Below are positions 1 through 11,013 of a DNA stretch of 64,000 nucleotides, piece after piece (positions within the stretch are counted from its first letter, which is position 1; each line of letters opens with the position of its first letter). Position numbers and translations under genes: made by a program. This stretch comes from a virus: positions 33,956 through 97,955 of the IMG/VR virus record IMGVR_UViG_3300027659_000017; one strand, written 5' to 3'. The notes below the pieces were generated by a model that saw only the letters and a list, made by a program, of their open reading frames with translations, was not told the origin of the DNA and ran no database searches.

Positions 1-1
1 T

Positions 2-3000
2 GGTCAAAGAATAACATCAGAGATTGGTTTGTACGAAGAAGACATCTGTAAGTATAGAGAGATTGTACAGGATCCTTGTTTGAATTTTGATAAAAGATAT
101 CTTATCTCTGGTGCTTCTAGAGAAAAAGAAGATTGTACTTGGCAGGTATACTGGGTAGATGCATTTAATCCAGATAGATTTTTAAATGTTGGTGACCCAC
201 AGACATGGCCAGATGCAAGTTACAACTGGGTAGGTGGTGGAGCAAATAGTATGAACTATTATTCAAATGGTAGTGATAGTACATTTCTATGGCCGGGTGT
301 TAATTGGAATAAAAACATAACAGTAATTAACGACTGTGATTTTGTTACTAATACAAATACATTAAATTGTGATCATATAAGACTTGCTAGGTTAATGGAG
401 ACACCATGTCTTAATTTGACTTTAGGACAATCTGGTGGGACCATGGCCAATGGTACTTATTTTGCAATGATTGCATATTGTATCAAAGGCCAGAAAGTAA
501 CTGACTGGTTTTCCCAAAGTAATTTTCAGTTTATATACAATGTCAATGATTTGTCAGGTTCATTAACACTTGAGGTTAATGCTGATTCAGAAAACTTTGA
601 TGAGTTTATTTTAGCAATTGTTGAAGCTACTAACCAACAGACAGTTGCTTCTCAAATGGGATTCTATTCTACTAAGACTACAAGAATTGCAATTGATCAA
701 ATTAACATTGCTACAGTTAAAATTCCATTAGAGCAGTTACCTATTACTACACCGGTATATGAAACATCAGATCAGATGACTGATGTAAATGGATATCTAT
801 TGAGAGTTGGTCCTAGATCAAAATTTGACTTTAACTATCAACCACTTGCCAATATGATCAGAGCAAAATGGGCAAGTGTAGAATACCCAGCTGATTATTA
901 TATGAAGGGTGGGAATAAAACAAACTATCTGAGAGACGAAGTATATACATTTTACATCAGATGGGTATATGATACTGGAGATAAGTCTGCATCATATCAT
1001 ATTCCAGGTAGAGCACCTAGAAGTTTTAATGTACCTGGTATAGGTTCTAGATTTGAAACAGAGGCTTTAATAGATCCAAATGCTTTAACTATAGATGATC
1101 AAGTATTTGAAGTTTACAATACGGCTTCTATTACCCCGGGAGGATTAACTGGTACAACTACTGATGATGGAGGTACTGTAATTGCAGTAGGGGATATGGG
1201 TTACTGGCAGTCTTCTGAAAGATATCCTGACAACAGACCTGACATTTGGAATCCAAGTGAATATTGTTGGACGGGTGCTGCAGCACAAAATGGTTCTTTT
1301 GATTTATGTGGTAAGAATATCAGACATCATAAGTTTCCAGAAAACTTTATTGCTAATAGTACTTCTACAGATGCAGTACACTTTAGACCAAATGCAAACA
1401 TCCCGACCAATGGTCAAGATTTTGCAATCAGGTTAATGGGTGTATACTTTGAAAACATTACTCTTCCAAAAGATCAACAAGGTAAAGACATCCCTGGTAT
1501 TGTGGGTTATGAAATTCTAAGAGGTTCTAGAGAAGGTAACAAAACTATTGTAGCAAAAGGTATGGTCAACAACTTCCGTACTTTCCAATTAAGAGGAAAG
1601 CTGGCACAAGGAAGAACTGGACTTTATGCTAACTACCCATACAACACAATTGTACCAATTGGAAGTTCTACAGATCCTGATGACCACAACTACTTGTATA
1701 ATGATCCTTACATAAAGAATGAGGACTCAGATAACAATGTGGTTAATCAATCTATACCGTCAGATATCTTTACATTCCATTCCCCGGATACAATGTTCCG
1801 TACACCTTATTTATCTACTACAGAATTTAAGTCTTATGGAATCTTGAGTGGATATGCTGACTTAGAATTCCAGGAACCAAATGGTCATCCTAATTGGAAA
1901 TTGTTAGCAAATGCTGTTGTATTTCCTATGATTGTAGGTGGAGTTGCTGAAGCTATTATTTCTATGTTAGGTAAGAGAACAGTCAATACTCCAAAAGTTT
2001 TAAGTTATACAGAACAATATAGAGGTCTTGCTGGAGTTGGTCCAATTATTTTTGCATCAGGTTCTAGTACTATTCAGAGTTCAACAGCACAAAATACAGC
2101 ACTAGGTTTAATTGGAACAGCAGCAACTGCATACAATACTTTTGTAAATAACTATTACAATGGTCCTGCAACACTTGATGTTGGTTTAATGTTGGCTTTG
2201 GGATATTCAGGTACATTATATGAAGGTGCACTATCAAACTACGTTAATGTAGTAAATACTAATGCTAATTCAGCAGGTATTCCAAAAATTGCAAAATTAG
2301 AAGGCTCATTTGAATTTCCAAAATGGGCATATTTAGATCCAGTAACAAGACTACTTGGTGCAGCAAATCAAATAGCATATTACTTTGCAGAAGGAGCAGA
2401 CATTGCACTAAAAGTGTTTTATGCAATAACACCATATAGACAATATGCTCTACAACAAGTAAGTCATGGGTTCTATGGTAATATGTTTCCAACTTCAGCT
2501 AATGCTCTAAAAAGATTTGACATAGATGATAGTTTTTATATCCGTGATAATATACAAGAGGTGAGTAAATACCAAGATGTAGTTTCCGGAGTATACCGTA
2601 CCTATTCAATCAATAATTTAAAGAGATCAGATGCTGTAGTAGTAAGAACTAAATCCGGACCATATTATAATCCAGCATATCCAACAGGTGTTAATATAGG
2701 TCCTAATCTTATTACATCTGGTATGAGAGATGTTTCTTTGATTACACTTGGTGGGGTAGTTCAATATGATTCAAGTGCGGCATTTTTAACAAATGATCTT
2801 CCAACATTTGATGATGACAAAAAAGATATACCATTCAGTTTATCAATTGCAAGTCATTACGGTGGGTTAAAGACACGAGTAAGAAATCAATATGGACAGG
2901 TAGGAAGTGAAAATGAAATTGTAATTACTACATGTGAGCAAAGATTAAAAGACTATACTTTAGCTGAGACTTCATGGACATGTCCTATTGATTCAATATT

Positions 3001-5146
3001 CTATGAATCTAAAGTAATCATCAGAACTCCATTAGTATTTGGGGGAGATACTTATATCAATAGATATACAGAAAAGAATAATATGATGTTCTTCTATGAC
3101 TGGTTGTATGGACAGCCTGATGGATTTGAATACAACTATTATTTAAGAAGCATGATTCCTCAAGCAAGATTTAAAGCAAATAGTATTGCATATGATACTG
3201 GCTACTTGTCTGAGGTATTTAATTTTGGATCACCATCTATACCTGGTACCGGTGCATTCCCTGGAGCTTTTTATAATTTGGATTACTATGTTAATAGCAA
3301 TAGGTTCTATAATTATACAAATGATGTTTCAGAAGGTAACTGGATTGGTGACAGGTACAGAGGTTTGTGGTCTGTAAAGGAAGCATATTTCTATCTTGCT
3401 AATTCTGGTATCAGAGATTTCTTTGTTGAATCTGAAGTTCTAGTTGACTTTAGAAAACAAAGTATATACGAAGGAGGAAAACATTATGATCCGTATAGAT
3501 ATACGGACTATGTTGCAATGTTTAACATGAATCCAGACGTTATGGGAAAATTGAGTGAGTACATTTATGATTACTCACTTAGTGTATCTAAACTTTACAA
3601 CCAGTATTTTTCTGCGGGAAGTACTCAAGGTAAGTACTATGATCCTAATGTAGCCAAGTTATGTTACACATACTATCCAGATAGAATTATCTATTCATTG
3701 CCTCAACAATATGAAGCAATAAAAGATAGCTGGTTCATTTACTTAATCAATAACTACAAGGAATTCAAAGGACAAATCTCTGGAGTAAAGGCAATCAACA
3801 AAAGTGGTATATTCATTACTTTCAAAAATGAAAGTCCTTTGATGTATCAGGGTGTAGATACACTTGAAACAGATTTGAATACTAAGATTACTATTGGTGA
3901 TGGAGGATTATTCTCACAACCACAACAAGCAGTAATTAATGCTGACCGTGCATATGAATATGGTTCTTCTCAAAATAGATTGTCTGTAATATCTACTCCG
4001 GTAGGTATATTCTACATGTCTCAAAATCAAGGAAGGATATTCTCGTATGGTAGTAATCTGGATGAGATTTCTCAGGCCGGATTGAAATGGTGGTTCATCT
4101 TGTACATGCCTTATAGGCTTACACAAGACTTCCCAGACTATCCTTGGAAAGATAATCCAGTAGCAGGTATTGGATGTCAAGCAACCTATGACAGCACAAG
4201 TACCATTTTATACTTTAGTAAGAAAGATTATCACTTAAGGGATGAGTATAAAGGACGTGTGACTTATCAGCCTATGACGGCAAATGGTTCAGGAGATTAC
4301 TTTATACTTGATGGTCATAAAAACTTGAGATATAACTTGGGAGATCCTCTTATATTTGAGGATGCATCATGGACTATTAGTTATGACCCTAAGAATCAGT
4401 ATTGGATTAGTTTCCATGACTGGCATCCGGATCTAGTTATTCCTACTAAAGATATATTTATCAGTTCTAAGAAGAATACTCTGTGGAAACATAACTATAT
4501 CTGTGATGGCTACTGTAACTATTATGGTGTACAGTATGGCTTTGAACTTGAATTCCCAGTTGTATCCGGTCAAACAGTAATGACTGCTAGATCTATAGAA
4601 TACATATTAGAGTGCTATCGTAGAAATGGTAATAGTTGTATTGACCAGCACCATGTGTTGGATTACAACTTTGACCAGGCTGTGATATACAACTCTGAAC
4701 AAGTATCCGGCTACCTTAACTTGAATCTATATCCTAAGAATGATATAAACCAGTCATTGCAATATCCTAAACTAAACGGGAACCTGAGCTCATATGACAT
4801 CCTTTTCTCTAAAGAAGAAAACAAGTATAGGTTTAACCAGTTCTGGGATATAACAAAGAACAGAGATGAATTCCCTATTGGTTCAAACTATCCACCAACG
4901 GGACCAGTAATTCCAGGAACGACAATACTACAAGGTTCGTACTCTTCTGAGAATACTTGGATCACATCTCAAGATGGTTTTACACGTATACTAAATCCTA
5001 ACAATATGGATTACGGGAAACCTGAATTAGAAAGAAAGAAGTTTAGACATTACTTAAATTTCATAAATTTAAGGAGAGATAAGTGTGACAATGTAAACAT
5101 GATTCTTAAAATGTCAAGTAGTAAAAATCAATTTTCTCCTAGATAA
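2..5146 (+). CDS. Large tail/muzzle-like structural protein, 5' end cut by the window
   Basis: The frame is open from the first bases of the window. The first possible initiator inside it is a TTG at 29, but codons upstream (G-Q-R-I-T-S-E-I-G) run on without a stop and fit the downstream sequence, so the true start lies outside. At least 1714 residues are visible. The protein is rich in Tyr, Asn, Asp and Gly, lacks long coiled coils and has few Lys, which suits a beta-rich structural protein. The segment near nt 3030-3110 contains a GGDTYINRYTEKN motif followed by aromatic residues, which I associate with large tail proteins of crAss-like phages. I infer a tail or muzzle-type virion component because it sits immediately before the injected-type giants, but I cannot name it exactly. 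Its TAA stop overlaps the next ATG by one base (TAATG), suggesting translational coupling. Confidence 0.6.
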   Translation, partial: GQRITSEIGLYEEDICKYREIVQDPCLNFDKRYLISGASREKEDCTWQVYWVDAFNPDRFLNVGDPQTWPDASYNWVGGGANSMNYYSNGSDSTFLWPGVNWNKNITVINDCDFVTNTNTLNCDHIRLARLMETPCLNLTLGQSGGTMANGTYFAMIAYCIKGQKVTDWFSQSNFQFIYNVNDLSGSLTLEVNADSENFDEFILAIVEATNQQTVASQMGFYSTKTTRIAIDQINIATVKIPLEQLPITTPVYETSDQMTDVNGYLLRVGPRSKFDFNYQPLANMIRAKWASVEYPADYYMKGGNKTNYLRDEVYTFYIRWVYDTGDKSASYHIPGRAPRSFNVPGIGSRFETEALIDPNALTIDDQVFEVYNTASITPGGLTGTTTDDGGTVIAVGDMGYWQSSERYPDNRPDIWNPSEYCWTGAAAQNGSFDLCGKNIRHHKFPENFIANSTSTDAVHFRPNANIPTNGQDFAIRLMGVYFENITLPKDQQGKDIPGIVGYEILRGSREGNKTIVAKGMVNNFRTFQLRGKLAQGRTGLYANYPYNTIVPIGSSTDPDDHNYLYNDPYIKNEDSDNNVVNQSIPSDIFTFHSPDTMFRTPYLSTTEFKSYGILSGYADLEFQEPNGHPNWKLLANAVVFPMIVGGVAEAIISMLGKRTVNTPKVLSYTEQYRGLAGVGPIIFASGSSTIQSSTAQNTALGLIGTAATAYNTFVNNYYNGPATLDVGLMLALGYSGTLYEGALSNYVNVVNTNANSAGIPKIAKLEGSFEFPKWAYLDPVTRLLGAANQIAYYFAEGADIALKVFYAITPYRQYALQQVSHGFYGNMFPTSANALKRFDIDDSFYIRDNIQEVSKYQDVVSGVYRTYSINNLKRSDAVVVRTKSGPYYNPAYPTGVNIGPNLITSGMRDVSLITLGGVVQYDSSAAFLTNDLPTFDDDKKDIPFSLSIASHYGGLKTRVRNQYGQVGSENEIVITTCEQRLKDYTLAETSWTCPIDSIFYESKVIIRTPLVFGGDTYINRYTEKNNMMFFYDWLYGQPDGFEYNYYLRSMIPQARFKANSIAYDTGYLSEVFNFGSPSIPGTGAFPGAFYNLDYYVNSNRFYNYTNDVSEGNWIGDRYRGLWSVKEAYFYLANSGIRDFFVESEVLVDFRKQSIYEGGKHYDPYRYTDYVAMFNMNPDVMGKLSEYIYDYSLSVSKLYNQYFSAGSTQGKYYDPNVAKLCYTYYPDRIIYSLPQQYEAIKDSWFIYLINNYKEFKGQISGVKAINKSGIFITFKNESPLMYQGVDTLETDLNTKITIGDGGLFSQPQQAVINADRAYEYGSSQNRLSVISTPVGIFYMSQNQGRIFSYGSNLDEISQAGLKWWFILYMPYRLTQDFPDYPWKDNPVAGIGCQATYDSTSTILYFSKKDYHLRDEYKGRVTYQPMTANGSGDYFILDGHKNLRYNLGDPLIFEDASWTISYDPKNQYWISFHDWHPDLVIPTKDIFISSKKNTLWKHNYICDGYCNYYGVQYGFELEFPVVSGQTVMTARSIEYILECYRRNGNSCIDQHHVLDYNFDQAVIYNSEQVSGYLNLNLYPKNDINQSLQYPKLNGNLSSYDILFSKEENKYRFNQFWDITKNRDEFPIGSNYPPTGPVIPGTTILQGSYSSENTWITSQDGFTRILNPNNMDYGKPELERKKFRHYLNFINLRRDKCDNVNMILKMSSSKNQFSPR

Positions 5147-8100
5147 TGTATAATAAAAAAGTTCTTATTGATGCTCTCAAAACTCTGGGTACACCTTCTA
5201 CACCTAAGAAGTATAACTTCAATGATGGAGGTGCAAAAAATACTGGATTAAATGAGGTACCATACAAACAAGTTAGTGTTAAGCCATCAAATGTTGCAGG
5301 TAAAGGTTTGTTTGCAGATGAGCCAATTAAGGCCGGAGAAATAATTGGTCTTTCTCATATCAAATCTTTTTATGAAAGAGGTGGTCAGAATTATATGAAG
5401 AGTCAAGAGACACCGGTTGTAGGTAAGTATTATAATCACTCTGATGATGCATTTAATGCTGGTTCTATTATTGAAGGTAACAAAAGATATTTAAGAGCTC
5501 TCAGAGATATTGAAGCTGGAGAAGAGATACTTGGTAATTACCGTGAAGATGATGATCCTTCATTGGAAAGTCCAGATGATTTTAAGAGAGGTGGTTCTTT
5601 ACCAAGAATGCCTAGAAAGAAAAACTCCAGAGGGTATTCTAGAAGTTTAGAAGCTACAAATAAGTTCTTTACTGAAAATGCATTCTTTGCCAAACCTAAG
5701 TCAAGAAAGAATAAAGTATATGATCCTAATTCAAAATACTATAGAAAAGGAGGAGCTTCTTCTCCAGAAGAATGGGAACAAGAAATTAGAGCTATAGAAA
5801 GTCAAATAGGAAATCCTAAAAACTGGACTCTAGAGGATCGTAATCTTTTACAAGATAAACTTAATGCTTATAAAAACTGGAGAGAAACAACTCCAGAAGG
5901 ACAAGCTGTTAAAGATTCTCATAATGTACCAGGTGAGTATGAGGCTTTTATACCTGAGCATTTAAACGGAGCTCCTTATAATACATCAGGTCCAAGATAC
6001 ATAGAAGAATCTATGGAACAATATCCTGTTGGTAGTGCACCAAAAGTATATGGGAATGAGCCGGAAGATTATCAAAGATTTTTAGATTACAATCAAACAG
6101 CTCCTGAAAACAGAAGAGGTTATGAAGAGTATAGATATGGAGATCCAAATTCATATGATCACTATGGTATGTGGGATGCTCTTGGTAAACCAAAAGATTT
6201 TCAAGAAGCTCTTCAAATGAATCCTGATTGGACACCAGATGAATATGATGGATCATATCATGGATTCAGTGTTAATCCTAACACAGGTGTGTTTCTTAAA
6301 TCTGGTAAACCTGGATTAAAACCTGGAGATACTACCTGGATGGAAATAGCTGGACATTATCTTAGCCCTAGAGCAGATATAGACACACCAGTATTTGATC
6401 CAGAGATAGGTAGATTTAAATATGTTCCTAATGAAGAATATATTGAAACAAAACTTTCACCAGAAGACATAGACAAGTACGTAAAAGGAGGTTATATTGT
6501 TGAAGACATTTCTGTACCTAAACTTACTAAAGCTAGAACTGGTTTAGAAGTTATTAAAACAGCTTTACCTTTTCTTAAAAAAACTGCACCAACTATGTTA
6601 GATTTAAAAAATCTTCCAGTTGGTTTTAATCCATCTGAACTTTCATTTCCATTATTAATTAATGGTTCAAGTGGTTTTATACATACTGCACCTAACAGAA
6701 AACTTAATGATAATCTTTTTCATTTTGCAGCTAGCATGAAAAACCCATTGGAAGCAGGAAGAGCATTCAATATAATCAATCAAGCTTTTCCGTTTGCCAA
6801 TCCCTCAATATTAGAACCAGCTAGTTTAAGTCTTGACTCTTTGAATCTTTTATTAAACATGGGTCAGAAACGTGATTGGGATATGAGGTATGCTGATCAT
6901 CATATTCCATTAAACTTCTTTTCTGAACATAATGATTTATTTGGTGATCTTGGTAGTACTAGAAGTGCACTACATCAAGCAATAGGTTCACAGTCTAAAA
7001 AAACTGGTAATGAAATGGTAGATAGACTGAATGCATATCTAAATGGAAGAGGGATACAACAGAAAGCATATCTACAATCACATGCTCCAGGATTAAGACA
7101 AATCATGATTCCTAACTTTCAACTAACTAGAAAATATGCTAAAGGAGGAACTAAGAATAATCCACCTGTATTAGGATCTTTACTTAAAGCTGTTACAAGA
7201 TCTAACTATAATCCATTAAGTATACCTATTAAGTTAGCTGGTGAAAAAATTGCTAGAATAGGTCCTTTACCTTATAGAACAAAAGATGAAATAATAAAAA
7301 GTTTAACAGGTAAAATGGAACCGGCTTATTTTGGGCAAACTGGTATTTATGGTTCAGATTCATCATTATTTTGGAATGACCCAGATGGTCCATTAATGAA
7401 GGATATATATGGTCTAGGTAAAAGAGATTTAATAGCTAACTATTTTAGAGGTATTGATACAGGATTCAAACCAATTGAATATGACTTTAATAATGATCCT
7501 GGTCTACAAGCTGCCATAAAACAGTATGGTCCTTTAAAAGCTTATGAACTTTTATCTCAACAAGCTCATGGTGAACCATTAGAAGATGGTCGTATTGGTT
7601 ATGCATTACGTGTGCATAATGATGCTATGAAAAAGTATGGTTTTGATCCAGCTTTGTTTATTAAATATAATGATTGGGACTTTCATAAATTTAATCCTCT
7701 TGGATCTCCAGAATTTATAAAACAAAGTTATCATGATTTGTTTGATAGATATGGACAAGAAACTATTCCAATTGAAATTCAATCTGATGCTTCAAAAGGA
7801 AATCCTGAATTTATGATGGCAGGCAATCCAGTAACTCCAGCAGATAATATTGGAGGTCATATGGGTTTCTTACAAAGAACACCTGAGGAAGAATTTAATT
7901 TTACCACAAGAGATTTGTGGGGATTCAGACCAGAAGCATACAATAGCAAATGGAATATGGATACCAAAATGAAACAAGGCCAAACACAATTGATGGATGC
8001 TTTTGGTAAACCCTTTGTTCTTACACAGACTAATCCTATTCAATTTAACACATATAAGAACTTTAAGAAGAAGTTCTTTAAGAAGGGTGGTGCTAAGACT

Positions 8101-11013
8101 AATCCACCACTTCTTGGTAATATGGCTAAGGCTATACAAAGAGGATACAGCCCTAACTTAGTAAAGTCAATATTTGAGTTAAGTCAGAATGGTCAGAACT
8201 TGCAAGCATTAAATTATCTAAAAAATAATTACCTACGAAATATGGGTTCTTTAATGGATCTACCTGGAGCTGTGCAAGGTTCTACATTAGACTTACCACA
8301 ACTTAATGCACAACAGATAGAAGCATTACTGCATCAGAAACCTATGTTAGAAAGTGATTTTCTAACTCAATACAGTGGGTATAATCCTATACAATATGAT
8401 GGAGGTTTACCAATTGTTACTGGGGGATTGACAGGTCATAAAACTTCATTCCAAAACTTTGACAGAAACTTTAGAGGAACAGGTTTTGGTAATCAAACGG
8501 GTGGTGTATATTTTACTACACAACCAACTGTTGCTGCTGAGAATGCTCAAATTAGTAGTATGGGTGGCTATGGATTTAATCCTAATACACCAACATTTAC
8601 ACCTCATATTTCAGAAGCTATATTTAAAAATCCTGATAAATTTTTACAGTATAATGCACCCATAACAGAAGAATTGGCTAAATCTATTGGAATGATTAAT
8701 GGCATAGATCCAAGAAATAGTGACACATTAGGACAGCTTGAAATTGATCTGAGAAAAAGTTTTTCAAAAACTGATGATTATAGTGATTATGATTTTGCTA
8801 TGAAATCAGCTGCTGATGCTTTAAGAGAAAAAGGAATTGCAGGTTATTTTGATCCAAGTGGTCGTATCCAAGAAATAGTGGCTTTTGATGAAGGTGATGT
8901 AAATAAAATAAAACAGTTTGAACTTTACAAAGATCTTGATGATGCTTTGATTATGGGATATCTGAAAGCAATTTCTAAAACTCCATCAACACAAACTGAT
9001 GCAGAGAAAAAATTGGTTGCTGCATTTGAAGAGTATCTGAAAACTGGTAACAAACAACAACTAATAGATAGAAAGAAAGGTGGTGCACTACCACCATCTC
9101 TATTGAAGACTCTCAAAGGAGTTAGTAAATTGACTCCAGGTAATGCTTTAAGATCTACATTGTACTCTGCTGTTAATCCAGCTAGTTATAACATTCTAAA
9201 AAAAATAAAGGCTGCACCTCTTGAGCTATACAATAACATGATGTACAATGATACTCGTCCCTTTAGAGTAGGTATGAGTTTAAAACATGGGGCTCCTGAA
9301 TTAAGAGACAACATGTTAGAACATGTTCGTATGGATTTAAACCAGTGGAATAAAACTTCATTGGCAGATCAAATGGCTGCAATAAAAAATGCATATGGTA
9401 GCAAGCATTTGAACACATTAGAAGATATTGGAAGAAGAAGATTAGATTCCTGGGCTGTAGGTTTGAAAAGACCACAGGAGCATAATACTTTAGAACAAGT
9501 GGGTGACAATACATTTAGAATGGTTGACACAGAATATACTCCTATGTACTTAAATGAACTTTACAATGATCTATTAGCTACAAAAATTGAATCTGATCCT
9601 ATGGCCAACGGCTTTGGTTCTGTTGTTGATGATGGACAATTCAGTCCACTAGAACAACTTAGTAGAGATCAGTTTAGAGTTAAGACACAATATTTTGCTT
9701 CTAATCCAGCAACAGTTCCGTACAGATTATCAGAAAAAGATAAGATAGGATATCCAAATTGGAATAGAACAAGACATGCACAAGTTGATCCTATGGGTCT
9801 TTTATCTAAGATGACTACAGGTACGGTATATGACAATGACCGTTATGGAGTAATGGGTGGTTACAATTGGAAAATTAATGAACATCCAGAAGGAATGGTT
9901 TTTCAAACCAATGACCTATGGGATTTAAATCCGTTTGAAAAAAGAATAGATCCTATGTTAAATACTGATGCTCTTAAAAATAAGTATCTAAACATGCACT
10001 ATTACAAACCATTCCAAAACTTTGAAGCACTTCGTGCAGTGGGTGGTAAACCATTTAACATACAGAACAATTTCTTGGTAGATCCTGATTCATTTAATGT
10101 ACTAAGACAATGGGCAGAAGGTGGACCATTAAAAGGGGGTCCAGAAGAACCTATAACAGATTGTCCAGAAGGCTACACATATGATCCAGATAAATTGGGT
10201 TGTGTACCAATGTCAAGTGATGTACAAGATCCTGCTCAACAACATATTTCCAACTGGTGGATGAATAGAGAAATAAAATGGCCTGAGAATAATAAAGATT
10301 ATCAAAACAATATGGAACAGATTCTTCCTACATCAAATCCAAATTCTCCTGTTATAGAGCAATTAAACAATTGGCCGGGTTATGTTTATACTGATAATTT
10401 ACCAAGACCAGATGCTGGAGGTACATATGACACTTCAAAAAAAGAACCAAGAATATTTGTAAGGAAAAGTTTTAGTCCTGAAATGAGATTGCAAACTGAA
10501 ATACATGAAGGAACTTCACATGCCAATGCTCCAGTAGCAGATCAATTATTTGATATGCATAATAGGATTATGAAACAAAATCTTATTCCAATAAATAAAG
10601 ATTGGTCACCAGCACAAAAAGATTTTTACAATTATGTGACAGCACCAGATGAAGATAACTACCACTCTTATCTTATGAATGCCAGAAAGATATTTAATGT
10701 AGATCCTAAACAAGTTGTAACTGAATCTGATATAAATAAATGGAGACAACAAGCTGAAGAAAGTGGAATGATGGATAGAGAGAGTCCTAACTTTAATGAA
10801 GAGATTTACATTTTATTTAAATTCGCAAAAGATCCAGCATCATTGACCAATATATTTAATTACATGGCAGAAAATAAAAATGAATCTGCTGAAGAAGGTC
10901 CACAGTATACTAAAGATGGTGGTAGTATTGACTACGAATTAGGTGACACAGTAGATAAAGCTACTATGGAAAAATTAAAAGAATTAGGTTATACCTTTGA
11001 ACAAATTAAGTGA
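5146..11013 (+). CDS. Modular giant virion-type protein with SET, ART-like and zincin-like domains
   Basis: A 1955-aa mosaic. Residues about 38-137 form a SET methyltransferase-like domain: GKGLF at 52-56, I-x-x-GE after it, NHS at 97-99 and GEEI..NY at 125-132, the usual SET order. A basic linker and a KPKSRKNKVYDPNSKYY segment follow, with unknown modules separated by K-x-G-G stretches near 149, 204, 666, 980, 1311 and 1660. Residues about 1090-1260 resemble the ADP-ribosyltransferase family of phage polyvalent proteins: H1098, GGVYFTT at about 1119-1125, then EIVAFD near 1243. Residues about 903-968 and 1570-1648 are two copies of a recurring unknown module (DLW..P, then GKPF). A Cys pair (C1673, C1686) precedes a zincin-like HEGTSH at 1787-1792; the extra Ser departs from HExxH, so activity is doubtful. 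The functions are domain inferences; the targets are unknown. Confidence 0.8.
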   Translation: MYNKKVLIDALKTLGTPSTPKKYNFNDGGAKNTGLNEVPYKQVSVKPSNVAGKGLFADEPIKAGEIIGLSHIKSFYERGGQNYMKSQETPVVGKYYNHSDDAFNAGSIIEGNKRYLRALRDIEAGEEILGNYREDDDPSLESPDDFKRGGSLPRMPRKKNSRGYSRSLEATNKFFTENAFFAKPKSRKNKVYDPNSKYYRKGGASSPEEWEQEIRAIESQIGNPKNWTLEDRNLLQDKLNAYKNWRETTPEGQAVKDSHNVPGEYEAFIPEHLNGAPYNTSGPRYIEESMEQYPVGSAPKVYGNEPEDYQRFLDYNQTAPENRRGYEEYRYGDPNSYDHYGMWDALGKPKDFQEALQMNPDWTPDEYDGSYHGFSVNPNTGVFLKSGKPGLKPGDTTWMEIAGHYLSPRADIDTPVFDPEIGRFKYVPNEEYIETKLSPEDIDKYVKGGYIVEDISVPKLTKARTGLEVIKTALPFLKKTAPTMLDLKNLPVGFNPSELSFPLLINGSSGFIHTAPNRKLNDNLFHFAASMKNPLEAGRAFNIINQAFPFANPSILEPASLSLDSLNLLLNMGQKRDWDMRYADHHIPLNFFSEHNDLFGDLGSTRSALHQAIGSQSKKTGNEMVDRLNAYLNGRGIQQKAYLQSHAPGLRQIMIPNFQLTRKYAKGGTKNNPPVLGSLLKAVTRSNYNPLSIPIKLAGEKIARIGPLPYRTKDEIIKSLTGKMEPAYFGQTGIYGSDSSLFWNDPDGPLMKDIYGLGKRDLIANYFRGIDTGFKPIEYDFNNDPGLQAAIKQYGPLKAYELLSQQAHGEPLEDGRIGYALRVHNDAMKKYGFDPALFIKYNDWDFHKFNPLGSPEFIKQSYHDLFDRYGQETIPIEIQSDASKGNPEFMMAGNPVTPADNIGGHMGFLQRTPEEEFNFTTRDLWGFRPEAYNSKWNMDTKMKQGQTQLMDAFGKPFVLTQTNPIQFNTYKNFKKKFFKKGGAKTNPPLLGNMAKAIQRGYSPNLVKSIFELSQNGQNLQALNYLKNNYLRNMGSLMDLPGAVQGSTLDLPQLNAQQIEALLHQKPMLESDFLTQYSGYNPIQYDGGLPIVTGGLTGHKTSFQNFDRNFRGTGFGNQTGGVYFTTQPTVAAENAQISSMGGYGFNPNTPTFTPHISEAIFKNPDKFLQYNAPITEELAKSIGMINGIDPRNSDTLGQLEIDLRKSFSKTDDYSDYDFAMKSAADALREKGIAGYFDPSGRIQEIVAFDEGDVNKIKQFELYKDLDDALIMGYLKAISKTPSTQTDAEKKLVAAFEEYLKTGNKQQLIDRKKGGALPPSLLKTLKGVSKLTPGNALRSTLYSAVNPASYNILKKIKAAPLELYNNMMYNDTRPFRVGMSLKHGAPELRDNMLEHVRMDLNQWNKTSLADQMAAIKNAYGSKHLNTLEDIGRRRLDSWAVGLKRPQEHNTLEQVGDNTFRMVDTEYTPMYLNELYNDLLATKIESDPMANGFGSVVDDGQFSPLEQLSRDQFRVKTQYFASNPATVPYRLSEKDKIGYPNWNRTRHAQVDPMGLLSKMTTGTVYDNDRYGVMGGYNWKINEHPEGMVFQTNDLWDLNPFEKRIDPMLNTDALKNKYLNMHYYKPFQNFEALRAVGGKPFNIQNNFLVDPDSFNVLRQWAEGGPLKGGPEEPITDCPEGYTYDPDKLGCVPMSSDVQDPAQQHISNWWMNREIKWPENNKDYQNNMEQILPTSNPNSPVIEQLNNWPGYVYTDNLPRPDAGGTYDTSKKEPRIFVRKSFSPEMRLQTEIHEGTSHANAPVADQLFDMHNRIMKQNLIPINKDWSPAQKDFYNYVTAPDEDNYHSYLMNARKIFNVDPKQVVTESDINKWRQQAEESGMMDRESPNFNEEIYILFKFAKDPASLTNIFNYMAENKNESAEEGPQYTKDGGSIDYELGDTVDKATMEKLKELGYTFEQIK

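Noticed and set aside
29-31. TTG at 29 as the start of the first gene
   Set aside because: The frame continues upstream to the window edge without a stop and reads as the same kind of protein, so the gene is simply truncated by the window.
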